Source of the DNA: Rhynchospora pubera
Lineage: Eukaryota > Streptophyta > Magnoliopsida > Poales > Cyperaceae
Assembly (NCBI GenBank): GCA_028095005.1
Contig: CM051459.1
Span: 318,868,513-318,932,512, forward strand
Direction: 5' to 3'
DNA: 64,000 bases
In this document: one piece after another, positions 11,122-23,209 of the stretch
Position numbering within the stretch: the first letter of the stretch is position 1
How the letters are laid out: each line of letters opens with the position of its first letter
Program-made: the position numbers and the translations under genes
The notes under the pieces: generated by a model
Database searches by the model: none
The model's input: only the letters and a program-made list of their open reading frames with translations
Told to the model about the DNA's origin: nothing

Positions 11122-11278
11122 GCTTGCGTTTGGATGAGAGAAAAAGAAGAGGAAGAAAAAAGATGGAAAGAAAAAAAATTATAAACAATCCAAACTCTTC
11201 ACAAAGTTACACACTTCCTAATACTTCTTTTCACTTCTTCCCTTCTTCCCTTCTTCCCACACCTATTCAAACGGAGCC
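11122..11278. mobile_element. PIF/Harbinger-like MITE, copy 1
   Basis: Ends carry GCGTTTGGAT and, inverted, CAAACGGAGCC. TTT flanks both sides as a 3-bp target duplication. The inside contains the family-specific stretch AACAATCCAAACTCTTCACA. At least six relatives occur in this window. Confidence 0.6.
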
Positions 11279-11281
11279 TTT

Positions 11282-12228
11282 GACGTTTCATGTAAGTTTA
11301 GAGACTTTTGGTAACCTTGCGGCATCGACGTATTCTTTGTCATGGAAAAAAGTTGTGAAGAAACGCCTTTTTGGGTAATTACTTTGATCAGTGATTGACG
11401 ATAGGATACACCTACTTCTAACATCACAAAGTGCACATACACTTTCAAAGGTACATGCACTACTTGTGTAGCGGAGTAACAAAAGACACATCTTATAGAG
11501 TTACAGTCAGTTTTTTGCGTTCTGTTAGTACGGCAACAATCCAGAAGGTTTACTAGATGCATAACTAATTTTCTTTAACAATTCGTTGATTTTAATGTTG
11601 AAATCAAACAGATTGTAGACTGATGCATATGCACGTTACTAGAGTGTGAATAATGAAGGGGACGTACCTTTCGATGCTTTCTATTCAGGAATCAAAAGTC
11701 ACATACCACTCTCTTTAGATGCACCAATTATAGAACTTACTTACATAGATAAAAGTTCTTTTACAAATCTGAAAAATTCTACCTAGTTGAAGGCATTGCA
11801 AGTAACTACTCAAATGTCCTTGTCTATGAATTGAATATATATTTTCTGGATAGAATCACAGAACTCAATTCGAATATGTCACTCATTAATTGAATATAAA
11901 CTTAACATGGAAAGAATTAATTATGATCATCCTTCGTAAATAATTCTTAACATATTTAGCACCACTAGGTATCTTAATTTAGTGTTTTTATCATGTAATA
12001 TTTGCATACATGCAGCTAAAACGTCATTTTAGTTTGTATTCCTTTCTCATTTCCATTGATTACTGAAAGTACTCTTACTTGCATTTCTGTATAGATATTT
12101 AATTAACTAATAAACACACAATTAGACAATTCTATGGAGAAGTTTAGCAATATTTTTGCACTAACTCAGATATGATGATATCATGAACCCCGTCTAAACA
12201 AAAACATCAAAGAAGACAATTCTCGTTC
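11282..12228. other. Upstream region of the P450 gene
   Basis: About 950 bases between a MITE and the P450 promoter. Short open frames on the minus strand (11263-11562) have no recognisable content. No gene is seen, and regulatory elements other than the TATA box cannot be supported. Confidence 0.5.
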
Positions 12229-12236
12229 TATAAATA
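12229..12236 (+). promoter_or_regulatory. TATA box of the P450 gene
   Basis: TATAAATA stands 91 bases ahead of the ATG at 12327, leaving a leader of about 60 bases rich in A and C, typical of plant 5' leaders. Confidence 0.65.
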
Positions 12237-12326
12237 CTGCATATCTCCATTCTTCTCCGCTCAATCGTACCATAAAACAATCTCAAAACAAAATACATCT
12301 TACCCACACACTTACACACCAAAACA

Positions 12327-13877
12327 ATGACACCAAAATTGGATGACATCTCGATGTTCCTCCTGCCCTTAAGTCTAATACATAAACACTACCCTGAGCT
12401 CCTCTTGGCCTTCCTTTCCTTCTTCTTACTCCATCTCTTGTACCGACGGGCCCAGCTACCAATTAACTTTCCTCTCTTCGGTGCACTGCCGCATCTCGCA
12501 CTCCACTGCAATAATTTACATGATTGGAGCACAGACTTGCTTCGCCAAAATGGGTACACATGCATCTTCAAGGGCCCCGCGGGTACGCCTATTGATTTCC
12601 TCCTGACATGTGACCCTGCTAACGTAGGCCACGTGTTCACCTCCAATTTCGCAAACTACCCAAAGGGCAAGGATTTTGCGGTTATATTCGAGGTGTTAGG
12701 AGATGGTATATTTAATGCCGACTATGACTCGTGGGCTTTCCAACGAAGAAAGGCTCACTTGCTAATGACTAATACCAAATTTCGAAATTTTGCATACCAG
12801 TCCACAAAGGAAAAGCTAGAATGTTGTATGTTGCCACTGCTAGGAGAACTAGCCAAATCGGATCGTGTTGTGGACATGCAAGATATATTCCTGAGACTAA
12901 CTTTTGACATAACCTCTACTTTTACATTTGGTTTTGATCCCGGTTGCCTCGCACCAGATTTCCCATCTGTACCGTTTGCTAAAGCAATGGATGAAGTAGA
13001 GGAAATACTCTTCTACCGTCATGTTGTGCCTTACCAATATTTGTTACTCCAGCAGAAATATAACTTTGGGACACACAAAAGAATGCAGATGGCTTGGAAT
13101 ATCATAGATCAAGTCATAGCTCAATATGTAGTAAAAAGGAAAGAAATATTAAATTTTTGGTCAAGAGAAGAAAGTGAACGCTCTGCTGATTTGCTGAGTT
13201 CATATATAGTTTGCCAAAATGAAGTTGGTAAACAAGGAGAAGAGTTCAATAAGTTCCTCAGAGACACGACATTTAATCTCATGGTAGCAGGTCGCGATAC
13301 AACAAGTGCAGCACTTACATGGTTCTTCTACCTCTTGCACAAAAATCCACATGTAGAGGAGAAGATTTTGCAAGAACTCAAGGTACTTGCACCAAAAAAC
13401 CCTACTTTTCCCAGTGTAGCTGAGATCAAGCAGCTGGTGTACTTGCATGCAGCTTTGTGCGAGTCGCTAAGGCTATACCCACCAGTACCTTTTGAGCACA
13501 AGGCTGCTAGGAAGCCTGAAATACTGCCGAGTGGCGTACCAGTCAACCGTAGAAGAAGAATCATGTTCTCTATTTATGCCATGGGAAGAATGGATGGTAT
13601 ATGGGGGAAAGATTGCCTGGAATTCAGGCCAGAAAGGTGGTTATCTGAATCCGGTAAGTTACGGCATGAGCCAAGTTACAAGTTCATGGCATTTAATTCT
13701 GGACCGAGAACTTGTTTAGGCAAGGACTTGGCTTTTACACAAATGAAGGCAGTGGTGGCAGCCATTCTGACCAGGTACCGGATTGAGGTTGTACCGGGAT
13801 TTCAGGCTAGACCTAAATTCTCTATAATACTTCATATGCAAGAGGGTCTCAAGGTGCAAGTCAAACCAAGGAACTAA
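12327..13877 (+). CDS. Cytochrome P450, CYP96 family (fatty acid/alkane hydroxylase type)
   Basis: Intact intronless gene for 516 residues. A hydrophobic N-terminal anchor (about 25-40) points to the endoplasmic reticulum. Motifs in order are the I-helix AGRDTTS at about 321-327, ExxR as ESLR at 379-382, FRPERW at 433-438, and the haem loop FNSGPRTCLG at 456-465 with the Cys thiolate at 463. The AGRDTTSAALTWFF and SGPRTCLGKDLAFTQMK stretches are those of clan 86, closest by eye to CYP96A. In Arabidopsis CYP96A15 (MAH1) hydroxylates mid-chain alkanes of cuticular wax, and other clan-86 enzymes omega-hydroxylate fatty acids. Absence of introns is common in this subfamily. The exact substrate is not deducible. 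The B-box region PVNRRRRIMFS is more basic than usual for the family. Confidence 0.88.
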   Translation: MTPKLDDISMFLLPLSLIHKHYPELLLAFLSFFLLHLLYRRAQLPINFPLFGALPHLALHCNNLHDWSTDLLRQNGYTCIFKGPAGTPIDFLLTCDPANVGHVFTSNFANYPKGKDFAVIFEVLGDGIFNADYDSWAFQRRKAHLLMTNTKFRNFAYQSTKEKLECCMLPLLGELAKSDRVVDMQDIFLRLTFDITSTFTFGFDPGCLAPDFPSVPFAKAMDEVEEILFYRHVVPYQYLLLQQKYNFGTHKRMQMAWNIIDQVIAQYVVKRKEILNFWSREESERSADLLSSYIVCQNEVGKQGEEFNKFLRDTTFNLMVAGRDTTSAALTWFFYLLHKNPHVEEKILQELKVLAPKNPTFPSVAEIKQLVYLHAALCESLRLYPPVPFEHKAARKPEILPSGVPVNRRRRIMFSIYAMGRMDGIWGKDCLEFRPERWLSESGKLRHEPSYKFMAFNSGPRTCLGKDLAFTQMKAVVAAILTRYRIEVVPGFQARPKFSIILHMQEGLKVQVKPRN

Positions 13878-15276
13878 AATGAGTGCGGTACATTAAGTTC
13901 GAGAGTTAAATTCTGTTGGCTTTTCTGGAAAGATTGGTTGTTGTTCTTTAATTTTCAAAGAGGAAAATGAAGGTTATTAATTTATTCTTGGTGAAACATA
14001 CTAAAATGGGAAGTGACGTTTAAGTTTTACTCATAAATTGAGTTTGCATATATGTCTGCAATGAGATATGTATAGACAAAGCTAATAAAAGGAATTACAA
14101 AAAAGAGTGATGTTGTAATTTAATTTCTTTCTTTGTGAGATAATGGATAGGAGCACAGATGCCCCTATATGGTACAACGGTGGTTAACACTATGTCAATG
14201 TCCATTTATAATCGTTTCCTTTACATCTATCTTTTTCCCCCTAATTAACTTGGCTACTTTCCGATTTGATAAACAAAAAAAAAGGAAAAAAGGGGGGGGG
14301 GGGGGGGGGAGGGAGGGAGGGTTCTGCATGCTATAAAATATAGGTTATACTTATTGAAAAAACTTTATTAATTGGAAGTAGAATAGCTTCTATGTTTTAC
14401 TATATATAATGACATATATCATACGTACATCATAACAAAAACAATTTATAAAAATAAATGGCTATATTTTGATGAAGCAATTGTCCTAAATTGGTATGCA
14501 TTTGAGCAGAGAAAGGTTGGTACTTAGGATTAAATGCAATTAATAATATCACTACATCTATTAATATTTAATTTGATTATTTTTAATAAATAAATATATT
14601 ACTTTAAATATAGTAGCTCGGGACACTATCTGATCAAATTTTTTAAACTCATAGGTTGATATGAGGGGAAGATAAGATGTGAAAAAAATGGAGATAATGA
14701 CATATGACACATTTTCAATTTTGTTTGTTTGGTTTTATTTTATTATTTTTTTTACATTATTCTAAACAGTGAAAGTTCAAAAATCCTTGGTCCTTTGGCC
14801 AATCCTTTGAAAGACCGTCCTAAAATTCGGATCAGACCGGACCGATTCTTAAAAGAACTTATGACGGACAAAGATCTAGAAAGGTCGGATTTTGAAATGG
14901 CTGGATCTATTTTTTTTCAAAAACAGATGTTGAAGGACCGGATCTGACCTAGTCTTTCAATAATAGCGATCATTCAATCATGATGACACGGTAGAGATTA
15001 AAATACTATTAAAAAAATTAGATTTTGGTATTATTTTAGAAGGACTATAAGGGTCAACGACCTAAAAGGGTAGAGTTTTCGAAGGGCTCGTCTCATATTT
15101 CAAAAGACAAATTCGTCTAATCTGGTTCATCTCAATTTTTTTTATCAACCTAATCCGATCCATTTTTTCTATCAAATTCGTCAAGTCCGGTCCTTTAAAA
15201 TCTTACCCGACACTTTTGCCTTTCACTAATTCTAAACACAACTTGACACGGTGCATGTACGTTGCTGTTGGATATC
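13878..15276. other. Intergenic DNA downstream of the P450
   Basis: Contains the P450 3' end, a G-rich tract (listed separately), and a stretch around 14770-15210 with repeated CCGGTCC or GGACCGG-type words that looks like an old diverged repeat. The open frame at 14729-14947 crosses that repeat and is not credible as a gene. Confidence 0.5.
14292..14321 (+). repeat. G18 tract followed by GGGA repeats (possible G-quadruplex)
   Basis: Eighteen consecutive G are followed by A and then GGGAGGGAGGG. This exceeds the four G-triplet requirement for an intramolecular quadruplex. Homopolymer length may be affected by assembly error. Confidence 0.8.
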
Positions 15277-15279
15277 ATA

Positions 15280-15453
15280 GGCTCCGTTTGGATGGCTTCT
15301 TCCCGAATAAGGAATAAAGAATAACCACTTTTTTACCAATAAATTTATTTCTAACCATCCAAACTCTTCACAAAAGTTACACACTTCCCAATAAATTTAT
15401 CCCTTCCCAATAAATATCTTCCTACCTTATTCTCAACGCATCCAAACGGAGCC
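15280..15453. mobile_element. PIF/Harbinger-like MITE, copy 2
   Basis: Terminal repeats GGCTCCGTTTGGAT and ATCCAAACGGAGCC are perfect over 14 bases. A 3-bp ATA flanks both sides. At 174 bp it is the clearest copy of the family in the window. Confidence 0.75.
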
Positions 15454-15958
15454 ATAAAGTTTTGATAATTAAGCCTAGACTCATATAAAAGTGATAGTTT
15501 ATATCCGATCGAGCTCCGGAATAACTTAAAAAAAAACTGAGAATTGGGAACAATATTTGAAGATTTTATAAAAATACTTAGGCCCTCAAAATAAAATTAA
15601 TATCGACTATATATTGAGCAACTTGAGCTTCAGATTTAAAAGAAAAGAGTGCACGTACAAGTGCCTGGACGTATTTATTTAAGCAAGCATTATAAATGAT
15701 CAAGAAAATGATAAAAATATATATATATTTCATGTTATTCTTGTTTTCTAATGGTTTTCATGATTTGAGACTACGTACAGACAGCGAGCTCAAGCAAGCT
15801 TCCTCTAAATGGATAAATATATATGTAGTTGTGACTTGTGAGCAAAAGCTGAAACCTTTTCGCTCTATCTATAGAGGTGTTCGTAACTCATAAGAACTCA
15901 GGTCTTTTTTTTTTTCTCTCTTTTTCCTTTAAGGAGATGGAACTTGGAAGGGGAAGTG
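15454..15958. other. Intergenic DNA, nothing recognised
   Basis: AT-rich sequence without a domain-bearing open frame. The frame at 15696-15893 shows no similarity I recognise. Confidence 0.5.
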
Positions 15959-16255
15959 ACAGAGTGCCCTATGTTTAATCAAAAAAAAAAAAAAAAAAAA
16001 ACAGAGTGCCCTATAGTTTACATTTATTTAAAAGTGCCCTATAGTTTTTTAGTTTGTTGTTGAGGTTTTACTTTTTATTTTTCTTTTTATTTCTGTCTTT
16101 TCTTTTCAATTGGTGTTCCAGGGGCACTTCTTTTCTATCGAATTGCTGTTGACCAGTTTATTGTATCGATCAGCACTCCCTTTAAGTTTTAATGAAAGCC
16201 TAAGAGGCATGTCTGTTCCAAAAAAAAAAATAAAAAAAAAGACAGAGTGACCCAT
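15959..16255 (+). mobile_element. Poly(A)-tailed retroposon-like insertion(s)
   Basis: A segment ending in an A-rich tail (16220-16240) is bracketed by ACAGAGTGCCCTAT (16001-16014) and ACAGAGTGACCCAT (16242-16255), 12 of 14 matching. That fits a LINE-type target duplication. A further copy of ACAGAGTGCCCTAT at 15959-15972, followed by a run of A (15981-16001), suggests a second small poly(A) insertion at the same target. No ORF remains. The segment would be a 5'-truncated LINE or SINE tail. Confidence 0.45.
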
Positions 16256-17555
16256 AGCTTTTTGGCCCCTATACTCTATTTTGAGAGTACATAGCCGATT
16301 CCTATTATCTTTGTTAAAGAAAAAAAAATCAATTCAACCGTCTGAATGAGACAAATTTGGGGAAGTTAGGAGAAATTAAATTCTTTGTTCAAGTTGAAAG
16401 ATTGACTATGTGAAATTAACGTTCGTCTAGAATTCACTTAGTTTTTTTTAAAAGAAAATATAATGACTAATTTGGTGCAAATAAAAAAGTCAATTAATTT
16501 CTTTGGAAAATTCAAAAACTTAATTTATTTTAACGATACCAAGTTTAAGGTATTTGATTCTATAATGAAAAAATATTCACAATTAGCCAGTAATAAAAGG
16601 ATTAGTACCGAGTTTTTATAATTTTATTTTATTTTTGTAATGCATTCATCCGATTCAAACTAAAAATAGAAACTATGCCATCCGACACAAATAACTCCGG
16701 TCATCTAGAGGAATTTTAATTAGTAGCCCCTTTTATATAATAAAATATTTTATATTTGATTTGAGTTTTGATAGTCAAAATTGAACCACATTCACTATTG
16801 GGCAGACAGGGCTCATTTAAATCAGAAGGACTTTCAGTTAATTAATTCCCATATATAATCATTTTCACAAGTATTAAATCTTGCCCTGTTAGAATAAAAT
16901 GATTATTAAATAAAAGCCATATTATATCTCAGTATCGGTTTCAAAGATAATTCTAGAGATGGACACAACTAAACAAAAAAGGGTAAGCTGTGTATTTATA
17001 CGCATGTCCACTATATAGCCTAAAACATACTAATATACAAGGATCAAAGTGACTTAACACTAAAATTAAAATATTGTTTATAATTAGAATAGAGCCAAAG
17101 CAGAACCAAAATATGATTAAGTTCTCCGGATTGTTTCGATGATATTAAGATGGAACATAACTGAACCGATTAAATTCTACTTGCAAGTTGCAACTATTTC
17201 AAATTATATTGGACATAAAACAAAAAGGAGGCCTAAATGGCTAAAAGTCTATCTAACCCTCGCTTTCTGGCGAAAATAAAAAAGAACAAAAAACTCACTA
17301 AAGTTTTTTTTTTTAAAAAAAGGAGAAGGGAGCACTGAATATATGCTAGAGACAGAGAGTAAAATTATATGAAGAAAACATATATATTCTACTTAATATT
17401 ACATAACGCAGGACAATTTATTTTAATTATATATTAATAATATATATCGTCTACAAAAATCTACATCGATCCTAAATTAAACCTACTAACTATGTACATA
17501 CAACGTAACCTACAAAATCAACCTATTGTTAGTAAGACATACACAGGTCTCGTTA

Positions 17556-17815
17556 CATTAAGTTAATTAATATTATTGTTTATTTTAAATTGTTAATTAT
17601 TAATTATTAATTATTATTAATTATTAGTTACTAATTATCTTTAATTAATAATTAATATAACAATAACTATTATTAATTATTATAAATATTATCATAATTA
17701 TTAATTAATATTATTATTTATTTTGAATTATTAGTTATTAATTACTTTAATTATTAATATATTAAGTATTATTTTATTATTAGTACTAATTATTATTAAT
17801 CATCATTAAAAAATT
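17556..17815. repeat. AT-only low-complexity block (TTAATTA-type)
   Basis: About 260 bases composed almost wholly of A and T, in irregular repeats of TTAATTA and TTATTAAT with only a few C or G bases. Such blocks can act as matrix attachment or recombination-prone DNA, but nothing specific is shown here. Confidence 0.7.
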
Positions 17816-18187
17816 GAAAGCAACTACTTTAATATTTTCTTTCTCCATGTTAATGTAAGGGGAAAATTCTAACTCACCATTTTGCATGGTTAGAAGATTA
17901 GACATTGGTTAGTCCCTAAACTTTCTAACCACAACTCATTTGGTAAACTAACCTTAGGAAAGTTTAGTCACTAACCAAGGTTAGGACTAAACTTAATGGT
18001 GCCAAACGCACCCTAATTTATTGGATAATTAACTAATTCTCGATAAAGAAGTACTTTCTAAAATTTGTACTGAATGATATAGTACGACTTGAGTGTATAA
18101 CTTAATAATGACAAAATCTTATCTTATGTTTGTTGGATTATTCATAACATTTCAAGTACTTAATCAGTGTGAGTTTACAAAAAAAAG

Positions 18188-18269
<82 letters not shown>
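18188..18269. repeat. (TA)n microsatellite, about 40 units
   Basis: Uninterrupted alternating TA over about 80 bases. The open frame that appears to cross it is only this repeat read as Tyr-Ile. Confidence 0.95.
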
Positions 18270-18270
<1 letters not shown>

Positions 18271-20583
18271 AGCTATCGATCCACTCAAAATATTTTAATT
18301 TCTTAGATGATAAGACGTGTCAAGATTCCTAACTTATTTTCGAAATAAGTATCTAAATTGGATTTTTAGTTGGTTTCGAACCTATCACGACCTCCCAAAA
18401 TGTATTATCCTTAGTTAAAGCTCCATTCATTAATTCAAAATATTAGATCTTTAATATCTAAACTTTATTCGCAACATTTATCATAAAAATCCTATTATCC
18501 ATTATCTTAAAATCAAATTGTCTCCTTTTCGAGAAAACAAAACTATCCAGAATATCCTGGATTGACTTTTGGGGAATATTGGTAAATTAACGGAAAAAAA
18601 ATAGAAACAGGAGAATAAGACTTCGGTAAGAATTTCTGTCACAATTATGATTTCAAAGGAAATTTAGCCGAGACAAAAATCAGAAAACGAAAGTGATCCT
18701 TGACGTGTGTGCGAGAAAGTGAGGTTACACATTGAAATGTGTGATAGATACAACTATACAAGATATCTGATGGCCTAATGGATAGACCAGAACATGGCAA
18801 GTGAATTATTGACCCGGCAACATAACTAATATATTACCTAGATCAATTGAAAATAAAATTTAAATTTTTACTTATAAATTAGTAATTTGTTGCCTTCGGA
18901 AAATCGTACCAAGCCAAACCCTCGAGACAAGCAAATTTCAAAAGAGTGTAGATCCACTATAATGAACTAGTTTGGCAATTTTGATATATTTTTTTCTTTC
19001 AAATTGAGTAAAAAATTATTTTTAAAAAAAAACATATAGGCATGTATAGATTGTGATCAAATTTAAAATTAATTAAGTGTGATTATGTCTTTTAAAATTA
19101 TAAACATACGGACATATTTTTGTGTATGCATATAATATACAATCTTAATCTTTACTTTTTTAGATTACATTTGTGTGCATCTCCATTTCAATAAAAAGAT
19201 GTACTACGTACAAGAAAATGAACTATAAAAACTCATATTCCTCGTATGTATATATTATAATATATGTCAATAGAGCAAGGGAATTCTTCTTATGAATTCT
19301 GTTTTACGTACATGCTATTGGCGGAGAGTTGAGACATAACTTCTTGCACTAAAATTCTCTTAAAACCAGTAATGGACAAATTAAAAGCAAAATTTTCTAA
19401 TGTTTTGTTATTCCTTTTTCCAGCTAAATGGTTGGAAGGCTGTTTTTTTTTTTTTTTTGGAGGCGTAGGAATGTTCAATAAGTACGACACTCTTTTTGAA
19501 TTTCGATGGAATTCTGAATACTGGAAAAAAAATTTTCTTTTTATTGCCAAGTACTCAAGTACCTATCAGCTGTCGCTTGTAAATAAAATTGAAAATAGTC
19601 GATTGACGCATATGTGCTACCAGTTGGAATTATATATATATTTTTTTTCGCTTGTCCTTTATAAGCTTTTCATAACCTACTTCACTACTTCATACTATTT
19701 ATCGGATATTAAATTTTCGAAGGTCTCTTTCGATCCAAGAAGATGCTTCCACTTTCTTATCACATAGTGTCACTTTATAACTTGTATTTCCTTTGCGGAC
19801 AAAGCTATGACTAATCCAAGTTTGTCATATATACGTAAAAGGGATGCTTTCTCAGTTTCTTGGAAAGACTAGTTGATATTTACACAGAGCGCTTTTACAT
19901 TAAAGAAAAAATGACTCAATAGTCGTCATAGAACATGCACCACACATTTCAGAGTTCTTTTTCTCGTTTTATACTAATTACACGCACTAAGATTTCTAAA
20001 ATGACTCTCTATTTCTATTTTCCTTTTTGTTTTGTAAAGGCATAAATTGTAGATTAACGTTATAACTGTTGTTTAAATACAAGTCAATTGAGATCAAAGC
20101 AAATAATTGGTGATAAATTAATTAAACACTTGCGGTCTGAGTTCAGTTATATGCATGTATGGTTGGACATATGAATCTGGAAGTAAATGTTGGTGTGATT
20201 GAACATCTGGCAGGGGTGTGGTGAGACCATGGTTGATGGTATAGTTAACCAAAATTCTGTTTGGTCAAACCTAAAATTGAACACACTTAGTTAGCACTTA
20301 GCAGAATCAATCCTTAGACAATTCAAACGAACAAGTCAAAAGTAGTACTGATAGTCTAGCCATGGTTGCAAGTACTAGTCAACAAGCTTAGTGGTACACT
20401 AAACGAAGGTTTGACGGTTTAGTTCTATCCACTTCATGTAAGTATATTTCGAGAAGTTGGTGGACATGGTCTTTTCCTGAAAGTGACACCTGTAATGTTT
20501 TCAGCAAAAACTAGTAACATATAACACCTTCAACATCCAGTGTAAGATTTAAAAAATCCCATGCTACTTTAGAATTTCTCATG

Positions 20584-20732
20584 GGGTGCGTTTGGATATG
20601 TGTGGGAAGAAGGGAAGAAATGGGAAGAAGTATTGGGAAGTGTGTAACTTTGTGAAGAGTTTGGACTGTTTATAATTTTTTTTCTTGTTCTTCCTTTTTC
20701 TTCTTCTTTCTTCCAACAATCCAAACACACCC
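20584..20732. mobile_element. PIF/Harbinger-like MITE, copy 3
   Basis: Ends GGGTGCGTTTGGAT and, inverted, ATCCAAACACACCC, flanked by ATG on both sides. The inside holds GTGTGTAACTTTGTGAAGAG, the reverse complement of the family core seen in copies 1 and 6. Confidence 0.65.
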
Positions 20733-20735
20733 ATG

Positions 20736-21709
20736 GTTACATAAAAATTCTTCTACATTAGAACTACCATGTATATTATGGTAATGGTACACACGGAGGT
20801 AACATTTCCCTAAATCTATGAAAAAACAAAGCCATCCCAATTAGGTTAAATTAAGTATTAGTTAGACATTTACATGCTCGATCACTAATTAATTAAACAC
20901 TGCATCACCTTAAATCAACTAAGAGTAAGACTCGTAATTTCCGTACCATTCAATCTGCCCTCAAATTGGAAACTCAATATTGCAATGTGAATCATATTTT
21001 AAGCCCAGATTGCCTCAAATTTATACTAATTTGGACCTTTTGAGACCACTGCGCCCCAAACAAGTATTAGCATAAAGATTCCTGTAAGGTAATAATAAAC
21101 ATGGGCACATGGCGAGTGCTCAAATTAATCACAGACTGTATAAGACGCCAAATGAAAAACAAAACAAGACAATACTTAAAACCCCAAATTCCGGAAACAA
21201 TTTTTACAAACAGTATTACATGCACCAGCATTTAATTTTTTTTTTTTTTTATTGAAGGCTCCGAACGGAGAATTTTCATTAAACTAAGAAAATATTTACA
21301 AGGTGTAACCAGCATTACATATTACTAAAAAGTTCTATTTGACAAATTCACAAACAACTAATATCGAAACAGCAGAACTGTGTACTCTCCGAAACTGCCA
21401 GCAAGAGTATACCAATGCAATAAACTATATATAGCTCATGAAATAAACCACAGTAAAGAATAATACATAATAGGTTCTTACGTTACAGGGACAACAGCAA
21501 AACCTAATGCCCTGATGTACAAATAAAGAAGTTTTATCTCAATTTACTATTAAAATAAGAACTAATTGAAGCATTCATTCAATCCTGAGAAAAAGTGACC
21601 CAAATTTATCCAATAAATTAATTTCAGTTTCCAATTTTATTCAATAAGACCTTTCAAAATCTCAAAATTTTACCAAAAAAACATACTAAAAGGTAATAAA
21701 AATAAGGCC
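20736..21709. other. Intergenic and 3' flanking DNA of the embryogenesis-like gene
   Basis: AT-rich, no coding content seen. The part next to 21709 should include the 3' untranslated region of the minus-strand gene that ends there. Its poly(A) site could not be fixed. Confidence 0.45.
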
Positions 21710-22818
21710 TCACTCATCTAGTTGGTTTAATTCAGCCTTGAGTTGTTCCATTTTAAGCCCCATTGACCTCATAACTGCACCTTTCTCTTCATCTGGCAAC
21801 TTATCTAGGAGCTTCTGGAACAGATCTAAAGCCTCTTTTACTGCATCTCTTGCACACTCAGCCTCCTCATTAAAATATACTGTTTCTTTAGACTCCATTG
21901 CAGTCTCAATCTCCTCTCTGGCCTCCGCAAACTTTATATTTATCTCATCAATCTTCATTAAAAAAAAAAAAATCAATTGTTGATTTCTTTGGTATCTTTT
22001 TCCCTTTTAATGTGTATGTTCATGCATGTATCTTCAGTTGAGTTCTATGACTGGACTATAAAGTAATTGTGATCGTCTTACAAATGTACCCTAACTTGCT
22101 GGCAACATTTGCCTGTACATGCCCAGCTCTGAACTGAGAGCGGGTGCATTAATTCTTAAAATCAGATGCATTCTCAATTAGACAAGATTATGCTGAATTA
22201 AGTCAGTACATGAGGATTGAAGTATGAGGCTTGAAATTGTACCAGGGGTCCAGGAAAGCCTGTATTAATTATACTACTCTATGTCTATACTGAAGTATAG
22301 CACACACAATTTACTAATTGATAATTTGGACAAGTTCATCACAAGCCTTAGAAACCAGAGCAACAATTATAATAAGAGCAAGGACCAGTAGCAGTATAAC
22401 ATTCATCAGAAACACGCCTGCTTTGCACAAGTACAAGTCCTGGTGCGTTGAACGTAGATTCTGCACCCTTGTGATAAACTATACTAAACCTCATTAACAT
22501 AATTCAGCTGTACCTAATACTTAGCCAGATAAAATCAATTTATATTTAAAATTAACAAAACCCCAGAGTAACAGAGGAGAAAATCAACATCCAACTCACC
22601 TCTTTGCTGTATTCAAAGGGGCCCCCACCATTGGAGCTGAAAAACCGTAGTTGGACGCGGTTCAAAGAGGACCGGGAACAGTTGTGCGTCCGAGGAATTT
22701 CGTCGAACGGCTGGTGTGCATGGTCGGAAAGGGCCTTAAGTGGTATTGGTAGAGCGGGTTGTTTGGAAGCCGATCTGGAAATGGAGAATCGGAGCAAGAA
22801 CCGAGCGTTTCGAATCAT
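21710..22818 (-). CDS. Embryogenesis-like protein, organelle-targeted, 153 aa
   Basis: Two exons, 22818-22600 and 21952-21710, join in phase 0. The donor is GAG|GTGAGT and the acceptor is AATGAAG with T-rich sequence before it. The start is the ATG at 22818; an in-frame GTG further upstream is not credible. The first 60 residues are rich in Arg and Ser without acids and end in RFFSSNGG, a typical mitochondrial presequence. The mature part is an acidic, helical domain (IDEINIKFAEAREEIETAM, later MGLKMEQLKAELNQLDE) that I recall as conserved in plant proteins annotated embryogenesis-like. No enzymatic motif is visible and the molecular role is unknown to me. The 647-base intron contains no recognised element. 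Naming rests on recalled family similarity, not a search. Confidence 0.7.
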
Positions 22819-23209
22819 TGGAACCTTCTTTTTACCAGAAGAATCAGGATTCACGAGTATAATTATTCGGTAGTCTTTTTTTTTATTTTTCGGAGAAAAA
22901 GTGAACCGAGAGAGGCTGAGACAGAAGAGATGTAATAACGTAACGCGAGTTTTTGGGCTTAAATTTGGGTGTTTTTCTTGGCGCTTTGGGCCGTAGTAGG
23001 CCTTTTGGGCTTTTAGTAGTTGAGCTCGACCAAATTAATTTTCTGATCAAATAGAAGTAATATAATATTTTTTGTATTGTTTAAATAAAAAATTGCTACT
23101 TCGTCAGGATGTAATATAAACATTTTTTAAATTTAAGTTGGTGGTACACAAAAACCCATATAATAGCTAGCAAAACTAGTTTATCATCTGTTATTACAGT
23201 ACAAAACTT
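22819..23209. other. Gap between embryogenesis-like and SG1-like genes
   Basis: About 390 bases holding the promoter of the minus-strand embryogenesis-like gene and the 3' end of the SG1-like gene. It is short enough that promoter and terminator must be nearly adjacent. No open frame or repeat is seen. Confidence 0.5.

Larger units (their letters stand above)
16256..20583. other. Gene-free, very AT-rich intergenic DNA
   Basis: No domain-bearing frames. The open frame at 19372-19767 is low-complexity, Phe-rich and probably chance. A tRNA A-box-like string TGGCCTAATGG occurs near 18771 but has no matching B box or cloverleaf. The AT block and TA run inside are listed separately. Confidence 0.55.

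Noticed and set aside
18093..18332. Open frame with a Tyr-Ile repeat
   Set aside because: It is simply the TA microsatellite read in frame.
18765..18850. tRNA A-box-like string TGGCCTAATGG
   Set aside because: No B box at the right distance and no cloverleaf could be drawn, so neither a tRNA nor a SINE is supported.
19372..19767. 131-codon open frame, Phe- and Tyr-rich
   Set aside because: Composition follows from AT-rich DNA and poly-T. No domain, no splice context and no neighbours support it.
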